From Linnemannia elongata (taxonomy: Eukaryota; Mortierellomycota; Mortierellomycetes; Mortierellales; Mortierellaceae), in NCBI GenBank assembly GCA_036320915.1, contig JAXBDG010000006.1:1488001-1552000 (forward strand): a stretch of 64,000 nt of DNA. Direction: 5' to 3'. Position numbers and translations under genes: made by a program. The notes under the pieces were generated by a model. It saw only the letters and a list, made by a program, of their open reading frames with translations. It had not been told where the DNA came from and did not search any database. Of this stretch, positions 1 through 11,762 are shown piece after piece (position 1 is the stretch's first letter; every line of letters begins with the position of its first letter).

Positions 1-2212
1 GGAGGTACTGGAAAGCCAACTGGCGGTTGGAGGCACAGCCCCATCCGTGGCGGACACTCAGGCCATACATCAACATACCGACAGGGTCGCCCATCTCTGC
101 AGCTGTCCGGAAGAAGTGTGTTGCCTTGGCGATATCGCCGACTTCGTGGTAATCGATGCCCTGGCGGACGTAGTCTTCGGCCTTTTCGGGCATGGGGTTT
201 GAAGGTCCCATAGGTTCTTCGGGACGCACGTATCCGCCAGAGGCCAGGTGATGTGCTGGGTGGAGATTGACGCCATTGTTGGGGCCATTGTTGGGGCCGT
301 TGTTGTTGCTTCGGGAGGGTGGGAGAGGGAGACTTGTGGACGAGTTGGAGAATCCGCCACCGCTGCCTGGAGGGCCGTTTTGACGGTAGACACCTCCATT
401 TCCGCCGCCATTGCTGCTCAGAGTTGACCCTTGACCGGGCAATCCGGGTGTACGCGCTCCTGATGGCATTGGTGACCGAGAACGCTGGTCCTGTTGATGT
501 TCGGTGGGTCCGAGGTTGAGCTGGTTGGGGCGAGACCTCTGAGAGGACTGGCCGTGTCCTTGATCATGGTTGGAGCGAGGCTGCTGGCTGTATTGTTGTT
601 GTGAGTGCTGTTGGCTGGAAAGCTGTCGCTCAGGGATATTTGGAGAGGAAGGATGTCCACGACCATTTCCTGGATATGATTGCTGTTGCTGTTGCTGTTG
701 TTGCCTTGACCGACCATTGCCGCCGTTGATGTGTTCGGTGGAGGTGCTCCTGTCTGGGATTTGAGGTGATCCTCCTTGGTACTGCTGCTGGTTGTTGTTG
801 TTGCCGCCAGAGTGATTGCGGTTCATCGATGGGCGTCCTTCATCCTGACGTGGGTATTGATCGATCGAAGCCATGGACGAATTGTTGGCGCCATGATTGT
901 TGTTGCTGAATTGCTGCAGCTTTTGTTGACGAAGGCGTTCCTCTCTCTGGTCCTGAATCATCTTTTGTGAACTCGACAACTCTGATGATTGGCTTCCCTG
1001 GAGCATGGCAGCTCTCTGCTTGGGTCCAAAGAGACTGATGTTGGGCGCACCTCCTGGAGTTCGCTTATAAGACATGGACAGTCTCGAAATGGAACGTCTG
1101 TATGAGAGCATTGAGCCAGAATCCGAATCGTCGCTGTCGTCCTCTCCGCCATGTGTGGAAGGAGGCTTCTGCTGGAGTTTTTGTTGGTATTGGAAGGCCT
1201 GCTTCTGGTGATCCTCATTGTCACCCCGTTCCTTGTCGTCGTCTTGGTCATGGTCGTATGCAAGGGGTGATGGTGTTGAAGTGGGTCCTCCGCGAGTTGA
1301 CGAAGGCTGCTGTTGGCGCATATGAGATGAAGAGTTAGATGAAGCAGAGCCCGTGCTGTGGCTAGGATGCAAGTTATGGCTTCTGGAGGAGGCGACGGAG
1401 TGGGCCGAGGCTGAAGATCCAGACTTGTTCAGCTCTCCGTTCATGGCACGTTGCTGCTGACGTTGGCTAGGGGTTTGACCGCTGCTGCCCACGGAGTAGG
1501 CAGACCCGGAGGAGGGTGACTGGCGCAGAGCGCCGTTCTGGTCACGGCCCTGGGACCCCATCGAGCGAGCAGAGCCGGTCGATCCTGACTGCTTCAAACC
1601 ACCAGAGCTGTAGCTCTCGCTCTCTTGTGCGAGTTGTTGGTGTCTCTGTTGTTGGAACTGCTGCTGCGTCGAGTTGTTGCCAGAGTTCTTTCGTGCTTGC
1701 TGGTACTGTTTCTGGTCATAGCTTTCAAACTGGAGGCGGTCCTGGACAGGCTCCTCCAAGTGGGTGCGACCCAAATGACCCGTCATGACTTCAATGGGCG
1801 AAGGGCTGGAAGGTGAAATAGGTGAAGGTGGGGCGGCCGCTGAGGGAGAGGTAGAGAAGACGGCAGGCGAGTTGAGATAGCTCAATTGACTCTGCTTAAT
1901 CCTTGGGCTGGCTCCTGCAATGTTGATTCCGTTGCTCCCGCTGTTACCGCGAGATGGTGCAGGCGATCGGTTCTGGTGTGAGGACGAGGTCGAAGAATAG
2001 GACGACTGAGGGGTCAGATCACCATGAGATCGCTGCGGCTGTTGCTGGTACTGGTGATCCTGCTGTTGTGGCTTCTTGCGAGGCGTGGGCTGAGGAACCT
2101 GGGCGACGTCTGGGTAGAGGACATAGGACTGACTCTGACCCCCGCCGCCTCCATTCGCCTGGTTATTGCCGTACCTTGGCTGCTGGTATCTGCTTTCTGC
2201 GGTGCTTGCCAT
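1..2212 (-). CDS. Sel1-repeat protein, partial (left copy)
   Basis: This is the left-copy duplicate of the gene at 18338-21029. The start codon lies at 2210-2212 (protein begins MASTAESRYQQ). The reading frame runs without a stop to window base 1, where the Sel1 repeats begin, so the last Sel1 repeats and the final exon fall outside the window. The visible part is almost entirely the Ser/Gln/Asn/Gly-rich disordered N-terminal region plus the first Sel1 repeat. I saw no base difference from the complete copy within the coding part. Whether the 3' end exists upstream depends on the tandem duplication being real. Function and family are described under the complete copy. Confidence 0.85.
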   Translation of the reverse strand, partial: MASTAESRYQQPRYGNNQANGGGGGQSQSYVLYPDVAQVPQPTPRKKPQQQDHQYQQQPQRSHGDLTPQSSYSSTSSSHQNRSPAPSRGNSGSNGINIAGASPRIKQSQLSYLNSPAVFSTSPSAAAPPSPISPSSPSPIEVMTGHLGRTHLEEPVQDRLQFESYDQKQYQQARKNSGNNSTQQQFQQQRHQQLAQESESYSSGGLKQSGSTGSARSMGSQGRDQNGALRQSPSSGSAYSVGSSGQTPSQRQQQRAMNGELNKSGSSASAHSVASSRSHNLHPSHSTGSASSNSSSHMRQQQPSSTRGGPTSTPSPLAYDHDQDDDKERGDNEDHQKQAFQYQQKLQQKPPSTHGGEDDSDDSDSGSMLSYRRSISRLSMSYKRTPGGAPNISLFGPKQRAAMLQGSQSSELSSSQKMIQDQREERLRQQKLQQFSNNNHGANNSSMASIDQYPRQDEGRPSMNRNHSGGNNNNQQQYQGGSPQIPDRSTSTEHINGGNGRSRQQQQQQQQSYPGNGRGHPSSPNIPERQLSSQQHSQQQYSQQPRSNHDQGHGQSSQRSRPNQLNLGPTEHQQDQRSRSPMPSGARTPGLPGQGSTLSSNGGGNGGVYRQNGPPGSGGGFSNSSTSLPLPPSRSNNNGPNNGPNNGVNLHPAHHLASGGYVRPEEPMGPSNPMPEKAEDYVRQGIDYHEVGDIAKATHFFRTAAEMGDPVGMLMYGLSVRHGWGCASNRQLAFQYL

Positions 2213-3075
2213 GATGTATTGAGGTTGTGTTGTGGGGGATCGACTGGTAAAACAGTTGTTGTGTAACCGCACCGATTATATTACGAATTCTTCTCGGTGC
2301 TGATCTGAAAATATCAAATATACAAATGAACAAATACACAGTGGTCAGTACGAATTCCACTGCCAGAAATAGATGATTGGCGGGTGTCAAAGGATAAAGG
2401 AGAGAATGCAAGAATATCGGTAGAAAGGATTGTCGGATGGGAGCATCGCCAGAGGTGGAGCTGTCGGATTGTAGTTGAAGGAAGAGAAAAGAAAACCCTT
2501 ACCAAATCTGCCGGGTAATATGAGAAAATAAAACAGCGACCTTGTTTTTTTAGAAAAAAGAGGTCCGGAAAAGAAAGAGCTCACTTGAACCAGCAAGAGA
2601 GAGAGTTAAGAACCAGGAAGAAGCGTTGTTGGAGAGGAAGTTGGAACAACTTGGGAAAGGTACAAAGTAAGGCAAGAAAGAAGAACGTCGTGAGAAAGAA
2701 TAGCAACCAAAGAGTAGAGGTAGGAGGGGTAAAGGAAGTGTGAATGAGAGAGATGGAAGAGTGGCGAGACAGGAGGTTGAATGAAGAAAGAGGCGGGAAG
2801 GAAGGAAGGAAGAGGAGAAGGAAGGTAGTGGAATGGAATGAGGGTGAGGAATGGCCAAGGGAGGAGAGAAGGAGGAAAAGGTAAAAGAGATGGAAAAGGG
2901 GGAGGAAGAGAGAAGGAAAGAGAGAGAGATGAGAAGGAGAGAAGGAAAGAGAAAGGGAAGATGATGACCCAAAAGACGAAAGTGCAATGGGGTGGAAGTG
3001 GAAGTGAGCCAAGGTTGTAGGCGGAGTAGGTGATCAGGGGTAAAAGGGCAGCAAGAAGAAGGACGAGAACACACA

Positions 3076-3109
<34 letters not shown>

Positions 3110-6100
3110 TATGATATGTCTGACTGATACACTGAGTTCATTTTTGCTCAAGTACCATCAGTGGGATGAATGTGCCATCAGCTCAGGAAAAGGACTAGAA
3201 CTGTACAAAACACAGACGACAATAATATCACCAACTGAGACATGGCCTTAGACTCGGTACTGATGTTGAAGGAAAAAGAGCGATGCCTCTCCTTGCCTGT
3301 GAAAGGGACGGGACTAAAAGGTGGCACCACTAGGGTTCGTTCTTTTTCTCTCTTTCATATCCTAGCTGCTCTCTCTTTCATAACCCCTTGTTGACCTTTG
3401 TGTGTTTGCATTCTTCAAATACACCTTCTTCTTCTTCCTTCGTTTTACCACTGGGCACGCTTGGATTTTTTTTCTCGATGTGCTCTCAACGATAAACTGA
3501 AAGCAATTTCAACTGTGATAAAAATAAGACACATATACATCCTGCAATTGAACTATCTTCGTTGCTGCTCACTTCTATTTACACTTGGCCGTACTGCTAG
3601 TAGCCTCTTTGCTGACAAGTTGCCTTTCCTTGCTGGTACATTTGCTCTCTTCCCATCATGGCATAAAAAGAAGGTTACCATGCAACCTCGCGCCTGGTTC
3701 GACACATACACAACTCTTTCCCCTCCTTCACCACCTCCGCGCGTGGGATGATCGTTTCCTGGATGGTAATTTCAAAAGAAAATGAATGCTCACCCCGAGA
3801 GTCCTTATTGTTCATTAATCCTCGTTTGATAACAGGCAAGACGGACGCCAGGTCGATCATAAAAAAGAGCATCCCGCCATCCATCCATCGGGACTGAAAC
3901 TGATAACAAACCATTACATGGCCAATGTTCGTAACCAAGAAAAAGAAAGCTATGCGCCAAAAACTCCCCGTGCACTACGAGAGGCGAGAGGGAGAGTTCA
4001 ATTGTTGTAGGCAAAGGAGTGAAGGAGAAAGAAATAAGCAAGGAGGACCCCCCTAGACTAGCGCCATACATACTCTTGTCAAATGAGATACCAAAAAGTG
4101 TCCGGCTCTCAAGGCGAAATAAAACGTTTGTTATTAGTTTTTAGGTGCATTGTCGGTACCAAGTAGACCGCGTTTAGCCCCTCGTTCTGCCTACTCTTTT
4201 GGTCTCTAGAAAAATTTCCGTATCAACACGCACACAGAGGGAGGCAAAACGATAAAGGAAGTGTTCTACCGATTCCTGTTACATTGATGAGCAGCACACG
4301 ACCAAAAAAGGAGGCGGACGACTGAAAATGAGGAGTGAGGACGTAGGTGACAAATGGAAATCAACGGGGTTCATGGCGGCGGCATTCAAGTGTAAGCCGT
4401 AAATTCTTCATGTGTTTTGTTTGTTGCCAGACGCAGCAACAAAGAGGGGTTGGAAGGAACCAACAGGACAATCCAGTCAAGTACATAAACAACTACAAGA
4501 AAAGATATTTTGAGCAAGGTTTGATCTCCATTCATCCATTTGTCCAATGACCAATGACCCCTGAAAGGTTAACCCTGGAGTGATGGATAAAAGCCAATGC
4601 TGGTTCTTTCATGGGCCAGAATGTCAAAAAGCTATTTATTCGTTATCCACCTCTCTCTTTTTTCGTACTCTCTCATATTCTTGATCCTTTCTTCCATTTG
4701 CACAAGACACATAAGCAACCGCCATGAAACGCTTTCACAGCCTGGAAAAAAAATGCTATTGGAATTCCTTCTATCCTTTGGACTTGAATCATGCAGACAT
4801 ATAGCTAAGCAAAGCACGGCGAGTGAAATGGGACGGATGTCTACTTCTCGATCATATTTTCATCGTCTTATGCGGTAGGCGAGTGTGACAGCGCGAATTC
4901 ATGCATCGATTAAAGAAGCTGTGTCTTGTTGTTACGCCACTTTCAAGCGAGAAGCAAAATTGAGCAAATTGGTGGCACTTTCTTCTTGACCCTCTAAAAT
5001 AGCAGTCGCGCTTGAGATGTGTCTTTCTTCACTTTTAACTTTTTACCCCACGCTGCGTCTGTAAAGAACTGTCAAAGGGTTTAAAAACACAAAACCATCA
5101 ACACCTACGAAGGATATGAGTAAACAAAACATAACTTTCAAAGTAGTCGCGTGAACAACAATGTACTAAATGTGCACCCTTTCAACGCCCACGACTCTCA
5201 CGCCCCTTCTAGATCGCCCTGCGATGACCACACCTGCTCAAAGGCACAGACCCCAAACAGGCCCACATCTTCTTTACCTCCTGTACATCCTGCAGCAAAA
5301 AAAAGCCGAAAAATACAAAGATAGTAAAGAATAAAGTGTGCGATATTATTTGTGCGAACGGGCTTTTGGGATGCATATATGAGTCCACTATTATTTACAC
5401 CCCTTGTGACTTGGATTGCCATGAGTAGATATTAACCGTCTTTTTTACGCCGTCGAATCTGACACCACGATCAAGTCTCGAGTGACCACTGTGCAGCTCA
5501 GCAGGAAGACGATTCTATCGAGGAATAAGATTTTCGAGACAGTCGAGTACGGTTGAAAAAGATGGAACGAGAGTTCTTTGCTTTCTTTGAGCATGTGCCT
5601 TTTTTGCATCCTCATCCTAGCAGTATATGGGATAAATGAGCATGGTGATAATCAATGGGACAATGCTACTTGGTAAACGCAAAAAACGAGGCACACGCAA
5701 AAACGAGGTTCGCAACAAGAGGTTGTCAGAGCAACACGAAGAACTCATTAGCTGCTCATGAAAATATCATCGAAAAGAATGAAATAGAAGCAACCCGGTT
5801 GATATTTGGTTGATTAGGCACCAGGGGACGTCAAAAATTGGTGGCAAAATTAATCGGACATGCCATTGAGTCGTAGCTTTTGTATTGTCTTTTACCACAA
5901 GAAATATTCCCCACAGCCCGTCAATTGCAGGCTGCAGGATTGCACTGCGACATTGTCATACTCTGTATGACCTTCTTTTTTCCTGCATGGGTTCACCTTC
6001 CTTTTCATACAATGAATGACCTCATTGAGCCCTTCTTCCTTGACCTCTAGGACAGCTCCTTTGACACATGTGGAGCATGTGGAGCATGTGGAGAGGAGAA

Positions 6101-6366
6101 ACGCTTCCATGCACACATTAGAGTCAATCCGAACCTTCATTGCCCCATCCCCTCATCGAAGGAACAAAGGCGTCCCCCTTCCTCCCCTTTGCGAGTATTC
6201 ATACTCAATATCATTTTGTGGACAGTACAAAACAATAAAAAGACATGCTCATAAAATAATAAGGATGATGCAAACCAGGTGGAAAAGAACTTGAGCCGAG
6301 GCGTGGATCAACGTGGTGGAGCAATTCAACGACATTCGAAGTTGTGCCAAATGGGCGAGAGAGCTT
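2213..6366. other. Gene-poor 4.15 kb upstream region (left copy)
   Basis: I find no supportable protein or RNA gene here. Reading frames are short, low in complexity and match no family I recognise. Upstream of the Sel1 gene on the minus strand, a plausible 5' UTR intron runs from a GTGAGC donor near 2585 to a TTTTACCAG acceptor near 2250. Next comes a strongly purine-rich plus strand (about 2580-3070, pyrimidine-rich in the Sel1 sense strand) ending in a poly-A run, which looks like promoter/5' UTR sequence. A 9-bp unit GTGGAGCAT is repeated in tandem near 6070-6094. Confidence 0.6.
3077..3107. repeat. Poly-A homopolymer (31 A)
   Basis: A run of 31 A closes a roughly 490-bp purine-rich tract upstream of the Sel1 gene. 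The duplicate at 21894-21926 has 33 A. Runs this long are hard to call, so the two-base difference may be technical. Confidence 0.95.
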
Positions 6367-7928
6367 TCCCCGTGAGACACCTTTCCTGGCAACATCAGCA
6401 ACACTTCCTCCTCAAGTCCTAGAAAACATCAAAAAACGTCTTCATTTTCGCCCGGATACCCATATTGTCAACGTTGGCAACGATCGGCCCAACATCAAGT
6501 TCATTGTCATTGAATTTCAATATCCTATGAATTCTTTTCAGGACCTCAAGTTTCTTATGGATTTCAAGAAGACGATTGTATATTTCAATACACGCCCGGA
6601 TGCCGAACGCGCTCGCAGATATCTTCTGCAAGAGTTGTGTCTTGACTCGAACAAGATTGCAGTATATCACTCTATCAAGTCGGAAAAACTCAAAGCGGAT
6701 GTCCTGGAGAGATTCAGAAAAGACAAGGTCCTAATATTGCTTGCTACAGAGCCGTCGGAATGGGCTGTGACATCAACAACATCGCCCGTGTAGTTCAGTA
6801 CGGCATACCCCAAAGTCTCGCTTCCTTGATCCAACGACTTGGCCGAGCAGCGCGCGACTCGAAGTTGCAAGGTATAGGGCTCACTATTGTACCGCATAAT
6901 CCGTCTCGGGCAGTCAAAGATACAGCCGACAAGGACCTCCACGCGTTTCTTTACACCGAGACCTGTCGCCGCGAGGTTCTGGATGGTATATTCGGCAATA
7001 AGAAACGCGAGAAGGAGGACGAGAAAGTCACACCAATTGCTGCGATAACTGCCATCCTAAGAGAAGAGTGTGGAGATTGTTTGCACTAACACAGAGGTTT
7101 ATCAGGATGTGGAAGCCAAGGCTGCTGCCAAACGAGTTCCACGTCGCACAGATGAAGAAAAGGCTGTTGCTAAACAGGCAATTGAGAGCTGGAGGAAGGC
7201 AGTGTGGGAGCGCGACTTTTCCTCCAGAACTTTCTTTTTTCCTACGCCACAGTATGTGATGTCAGATCAAGTTCTACAGGCACTTGCAGACAAGCATGCC
7301 AAAGTTGTGGCGGCCGACTCTATCAACTCTTTTCTTAATTGGAGCCCTCCAAAAAGCGAATACATACAGGAGCTAACCGCCATTCTCATGGACATTAATA
7401 AGACCATCACAGATAGACAAGGAGAGAAGGTAAATGAACCATCTAGATCTACATTACCATTGGTGCAATGTCAATCAGCACCTAAATTAATACGCTGTTA
7501 TCTTTTAGAGCTCGTCCTTAAAATATAGAGATTGTACTCCTAGTCGCTCGACAAATCAACCTCTGACACCTTCACCTAGGATGCCTCCACCTCCAAAGAA
7601 GCCTCGCTTACACCAAGATAAATTTTCTTTTATCTACAATACCCCTCCTCCACCTTTTGCAGTTTCAATTGTTCAATTCGCATTGCCGCCCAACCAAGTG
7701 CAGTCTCCGCCTCAACAACCATTCATCAATCCTACAGACAGTAATTCTCATTCCCCAACCCCCACCAAGTCTTCGACACTTCCACTTGCAACGCCTTTAC
7801 CTACAACACTCACGCCCCCATCCCTTCAAAGGAAGTCTCGTCTTCCACGAAGCGGCTTTACATTTGCTGACCGGAACAACTGGACAGCGGCTAAGTACCT
7901 TGGTGGACAAGGATCCTCTTCAAAATAA
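6367..7928 (+). pseudogene. RecQ-family DNA helicase, 5'-truncated at a duplication join
   Basis: The sequence encodes the C-terminal half of an SF2 RecQ-like helicase. Visible are motif III (ATSATLP), the second RecA-like domain (KTIVYFNTRPDAERAR), motif V (LLATE...VGMGCDI), motif VI (QRLGRAARDS) and a Cys cluster (TETCRRE, then ECGDC) like the RecQ zinc-binding region. Motifs I and II are missing because the gene starts at the duplication join. Two one-base frameshifts interrupt it: a missing base near 6750 inside motif V, and an extra T in a TTT run near 7080 inside the Cys cluster. Correcting neither is needed to recognise the family. An intron 7430-7508 joins to a Pro/Ser/Thr-rich tail ending at 7928. 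It is convergent with the DUF6589 gene. A complete copy may lie upstream of the window. The frameshifts could be consensus errors or genuine decay. Confidence 0.82.
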
Positions 7929-8141
7929 CATTATGGCGCTTGAAATTCCCATAAATAAAGGTAACGGCAATGTACCTGATGAAAACAAAATGACATTTTC
8001 TCCCTCCTGCCTTCAGCGGCAGCAATGATTCTTAGGCATAACGACGCGATGAGAATTTAGTATTCTGCGTGTAAGGGGGAATATAGCATTTATTGCAAGG
8101 TGCATTACTCGCACAGATTATGCACGTAGTTAACAGCTCAC

Positions 8142-10759
8142 TTATGCCTCATTCTCGACTTCCTCTCCAAATCCCTGGCTGTCATAAATATGCTTGTCAA
8201 TGAAGGCTCGAATACGCTTCTCATCCTGTAGAGCGATGGTGCCGGCGAAAAGAAGATCTTTGGCAGCTTCTGTTCCTTTGCATTTCTGAACACAAGGCGA
8301 AATGTCGTGGCCGAGAATGTTGTTTTCTCTGAATATCGTCAATATGTCGTCTAGGGCCGTGTCTGCAGATACTGCTGCATGTTTGCGCTTATTCTTGGGT
8401 GCTTGGAATTGCTTTTCTATTTGATCTTTGGCATCGTCGAAAGTTTCTATGTTCGTCGATATTCGCTCCCGTAATGTGTCGAATGACGTGTCTCCTTGTC
8501 TGCTGTAATGGACATGTTTTATCGATCGATTGTGGTGCTCCTGATATAAATCCGTAGGTTTCCAGCCATACCGCTCCCCGGATTTGTTCACTAGCATGGA
8601 GGACAGGATGGCGATCTTGGTTTGTTCGTCCCATACATGCGTGACACAGCAGCGGAAATGCATGAGCTCGTAGGCATAGTGTGGAGTGGACCCAGCATGA
8701 AAGACAATGGTGAGCCATTTGAGAGCTTTCTCAATACGTCCGATATCGCCGATCTTGATAGCCGAAGATAGCTCCATGTACAGCATCATGTCTCGAAGAA
8801 ATAATGTAGCGTTCCTGGATGGAATATCCTCGATGTTGGACGTGTTGATATCCCGATCAATGACTTCCATGACTTTATCGTTGATAAGATTGCTGAATTC
8901 CATGTCGTTGCTGTATTTTCTCAGGTTGCACATCTCCTTGTCCTCCATCGATACCTCCCATAATCTGAGAACCGTCGCGGTAAAGACATGTCGAAGGAGT
9001 TCGTCCATTGCATGAAACTCTGGATTGTCGGAAAAGACCCTCTTCCTTTGTAACATTGTCGCAAGTTGTTCCAAAGATCCTTGCACATTGGCGGAGCCGC
9101 GATAGTTGTGTACGATAGTTCTGGCCAACAACATCTGCATATGAAATAGTTGTGCCACGGGAAGAGCCCAGTCCAATCGGTGGTATAGCGAGTGTTCGTC
9201 CGAGCGAAGGTCCTTTAAGCCTCGAAGTTTTTTAACGGTTGACAGATCTCCTGCTATGACGACCATCTTTCCACTAGCGAACCAACCCTCCTCCAGTCCG
9301 AGCACTTCCTCAATGATAGTCTCGACGACAGCTTTGTTCCCCTCCAGAGAAGACTCATCGATCTTCATGGTTGGCAATGGAAAAGTCGCTGTTTTTGTGG
9401 GCGTAAGTTGGTGTATGTCGATATTTGGGGGGAAGCAGAGGTCATATCCCTCCAGATTCTTCTTCAGTGCCTATGATAACAGCAGAGCAAAGAAGTGTGA
9501 ATGTGTAAGTGGATGAGAGGGAAGACAAGACAAGAGAGACAAGGAAGAAGAGAGTATTAGAGAGTGAGAGATAGAGGCTAGAAAAGGTGATGGTTACTGT
9601 ACAGAAAGATCAGATATTTGTGCAGAGGGTTATCAGTGTGGTGTAGTTGTAGCATAGGTGGTTAGATGTGGATATGGTTAGATAGGGATGTGATTAGAGA
9701 GGGATAGGCGGTTCACTCCTCCTTATGAAACTGCCACATTACCTCAATGAAATGGAATCGACAAACTTGTTTTACATGAGCATCGTCCGCTTCGTCCATC
9801 ATGAAATCTGCCGAGGAAAGGCGTGAATAAGAGTCACGGATCTGGTGGGCAGGGTAATGAGTGAGACGTTCGCCGATGATCATCGTTGCCGTTGTGCCGC
9901 TTTCGAAGTCGTCCGCGTTGCCTACTCGTTGATCGTACTTCCGTTTGGCAAAATTGATGTTGTCGTATACAAAAAACCACTCGTCTCGACCAGCCGCCTC
10001 CTTGATCCTCTCCAGGGCCTTTTCGGTCAGATCCTTGAGTAGCCGATTAATCGTTGGGAACGATACACATAGGCCAGCTCCGTGAAGAACGTCGATGACC
10101 TTACGAGTACACCCTGCACTGTAGAGGTAGAGGCCCATCGTGATCTGCAAATATCTTGAACGATTGCACCGAGTAAACGCCAGAATGCTGCCGATTATTG
10201 GAACGGCCAAGGAACGTCGCCTAGGGTTGGTTGTATCGAGCTTTTTCGGTTGTGTCAATCCTTGAAGAATCTTGAATATAAGGGGTGCGCTCGATGCAAG
10301 ACGTTGGTTGATGTGAGCCATAGAGAACTTGTGGACACTCGAAGCTGAATAGGAAGGTCTTTCGACGTGCAAGCGTTTATCCATGGCCAGGGTCATTAGT
10401 TCTTTTCGTGCAAAGGACAAAACGTAGGTGACGGCAATATTGGCTAGTTCGGTATCCTTTGGGTGTTTAGCCATCCAGAGTTTGGTAATGTGTGACGGCC
10501 CGCCATTCGAATAAAACTTGCCGACGTAACGCTTCACATGTTCGTTTTCACAGTCGATAACCTTCTCCAAAAACGTCCGCAGCGTTAACTTGTGTTTCTT
10601 GAATACCGCGAAGACCTCCAACAGCCCTTGTATAGGCGGTTTTTCTTGGAGAGAGTTAGGACCAGTTGCGAAAGTGGAGAACATGGGCGTTGTTGTGCTG
10701 TTGTATGTCGTTGTGAGTGAGTGATGAGGGGCGAATGCAAAACACATGCGCCGTGGCAT
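8142..10759 (-). CDS. DUF6589-type protein, possible mobile-element gene
   Basis: Two exons are proposed, 9743-10759 and 8142-9470, joined by a 272-bp intron with donor GTAATG after the codons for RFHFIE and acceptor CATAG before ALKKNLEGYD. Both exons are whole numbers of codons, giving about 781 residues. An alternative start is the Met at MFSTFATG, 25 codons downstream. Conserved-looking blocks resemble the fungal DUF6589 family: FVYDNINFAKRKYDQRVG followed by a Thr-rich ATM segment, then LPTMKIDESSLEGN, then a GDLSTVKKLR block and a WALPVAQLFHMQM block. No signal peptide or membrane segment is seen. The family's biochemical role is unknown to me. Its members are common and dispersed in fungal genomes, and Asp-containing blocks in a long, otherwise unassigned protein next to a RecQ helicase make a transposon role possible, but this is inference. 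Confidence 0.72.
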
Positions 10760-11471
10760 TTAGGTCTGTCCATGCCTCCATGTCCTCCCTGCTGACGCAT
10801 GCATAAAGCAAGGCATGAACCCTCTATGCCCGTCTCTCAGGTACAGGGCATGGGCGATGCTAAACCCTTAAGAAGTTTCCTTTTTTGGAGCTGGTTTGAG
10901 CACTCCCTTGTGAACCTCGAGTTTGAGACCAGCCTGAGGAGAAAGAAAAATGTCGTTGCCATAAAAGGCAACAGAATTTTCTTGCAGCATTTACTGCGAC
11001 CTTAGTAAAGTGAATCTGTCTTTCCCTCAGGATGGAACCGAGCCTAGGCTCACTCTGTTTATTTCACGCCCACTTCTCTTCTCATCACCCGTTCCCAGTA
11101 AGGAAAGGGCGCTGCCTGTGGACAGGGTCGAAAAGATGTACCCTTCATCATATTACATACCCCTTAGTCCAATTAAACATTGCCTTCATCAACAATGGAG
11201 ACCACAAGCATAACGGAGAAGAGGACCGAGGACGATGGCGGGAAGTACAGTACCCAGGCCAGACCGTATACTTCATCGATCGATCGTGTGCACTCTTCAA
11301 ATGAGTTTTTCCCATAAGCAATGACCCATCCGTTCAACATTTCTCATAAATACTCGCCTTTCATCCCCCTCCTTCTTTCTTCCAACCACCCACTTCCCCC
11401 CCACCAATTCTTCGCCACCTTACCACCTCACCGCCCACTTCCCTACCTCCACCAAAACAAGCACTAGAATA
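10760..11471. other. Intergenic, upstream of DUF6589 and of the small secreted-like gene
   Basis: This is a divergent promoter region between the DUF6589 gene and the small gene at 11472. A TATA-like CATAAATACT lies near 11346, about 125 bp before the 11472 start codon, followed by a C-rich/CT-rich stretch to the ATG. No terminal repeat or target-site duplication marking a transposon end was recognised by eye. Confidence 0.5.
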
Positions 11472-11762
11472 ATGTCGTCCGTTAGCATGCACACTACAAC
11501 TGCGGCCTCGCACACCCACACTATGGCACCCGGTCCAGTCATTACTTCCAGTCCCCCCCTTACGCCCATCGTCTCGGGTAGTAGCATGCCTCCAGTGATC
11601 TCTGGCTCCGCCACCGGCATGCCCTCTGGAGGATCGGGATCACCCGCCACTGCAACCCCTACCGCCAAGCCTTCTTCCGCGTCGTCGACTTATACCCAGA
11701 AGAAGGCTTCTCTTGCCTTAGCCCTTATGGTCTTCCTCCCAGCCGTCATCAACGCCCTCTAG
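11472..11762 (+). CDS. Small Ser/Thr/Pro-rich protein with hydrophobic C-terminal tail
   Basis: A single-exon frame of 96 residues starts at ATG 11472 and ends at TAG 11760-11762. The body is Ser/Thr/Pro/Gly/Ala-rich with no charged residues until a QKK motif, followed by a C-terminal hydrophobic segment (ASLALALMVFLPAVINAL). That tail resembles a GPI-anchor attachment signal, or alternatively a tail anchor. The mid-region would be a good O-mannosylation substrate in a fungal cell-wall or surface protein. The oddity is the absence of an N-terminal signal peptide: either a 5' exon has been missed or the protein is tail-anchored. I do not recognise a family. TATA-like and CT-rich promoter signals lie upstream, and codon use is regular, which favours a real gene. 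Confidence 0.55.
   Translation: MSSVSMHTTTAASHTHTMAPGPVITSSPPLTPIVSGSSMPPVISGSATGMPSGGSGSPATATPTAKPSSASSTYTQKKASLALALMVFLPAVINAL

Larger units (their letters stand above)
1..6366. repeat. Tandem duplication 1, end of the left copy
   Basis: This stretch is repeated in direct orientation at 18818-25186. I could follow the match base by base. The only differences I saw are a poly-A run of 31 versus 33 A and one extra T at about 25050. The match stops sharply after GAGAGCTT: the left copy continues into helicase sequence at 6367 while the right copy continues into unrelated DNA at 25187. This is the pattern of a head-to-tail duplication whose unit is 6367-25186 (about 18.82 kb). The first copy would then begin about 12.4 kb before the window. 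Confidence 0.93.

Noticed and set aside
2550..3151. Several Ser/Phe/Leu-rich minus-strand frames of 140-180 codons
   Set aside because: They result from a purine/pyrimidine-biased promoter tract; several frames are open at once and the composition is low complexity.
10918..10945. GAGTTTGAGACCAGCCTGAG, resembling the pol III B-box of Alu-like SINEs
   Set aside because: No matching A-box, poly-A tail or second copy was seen in the window; probably chance.
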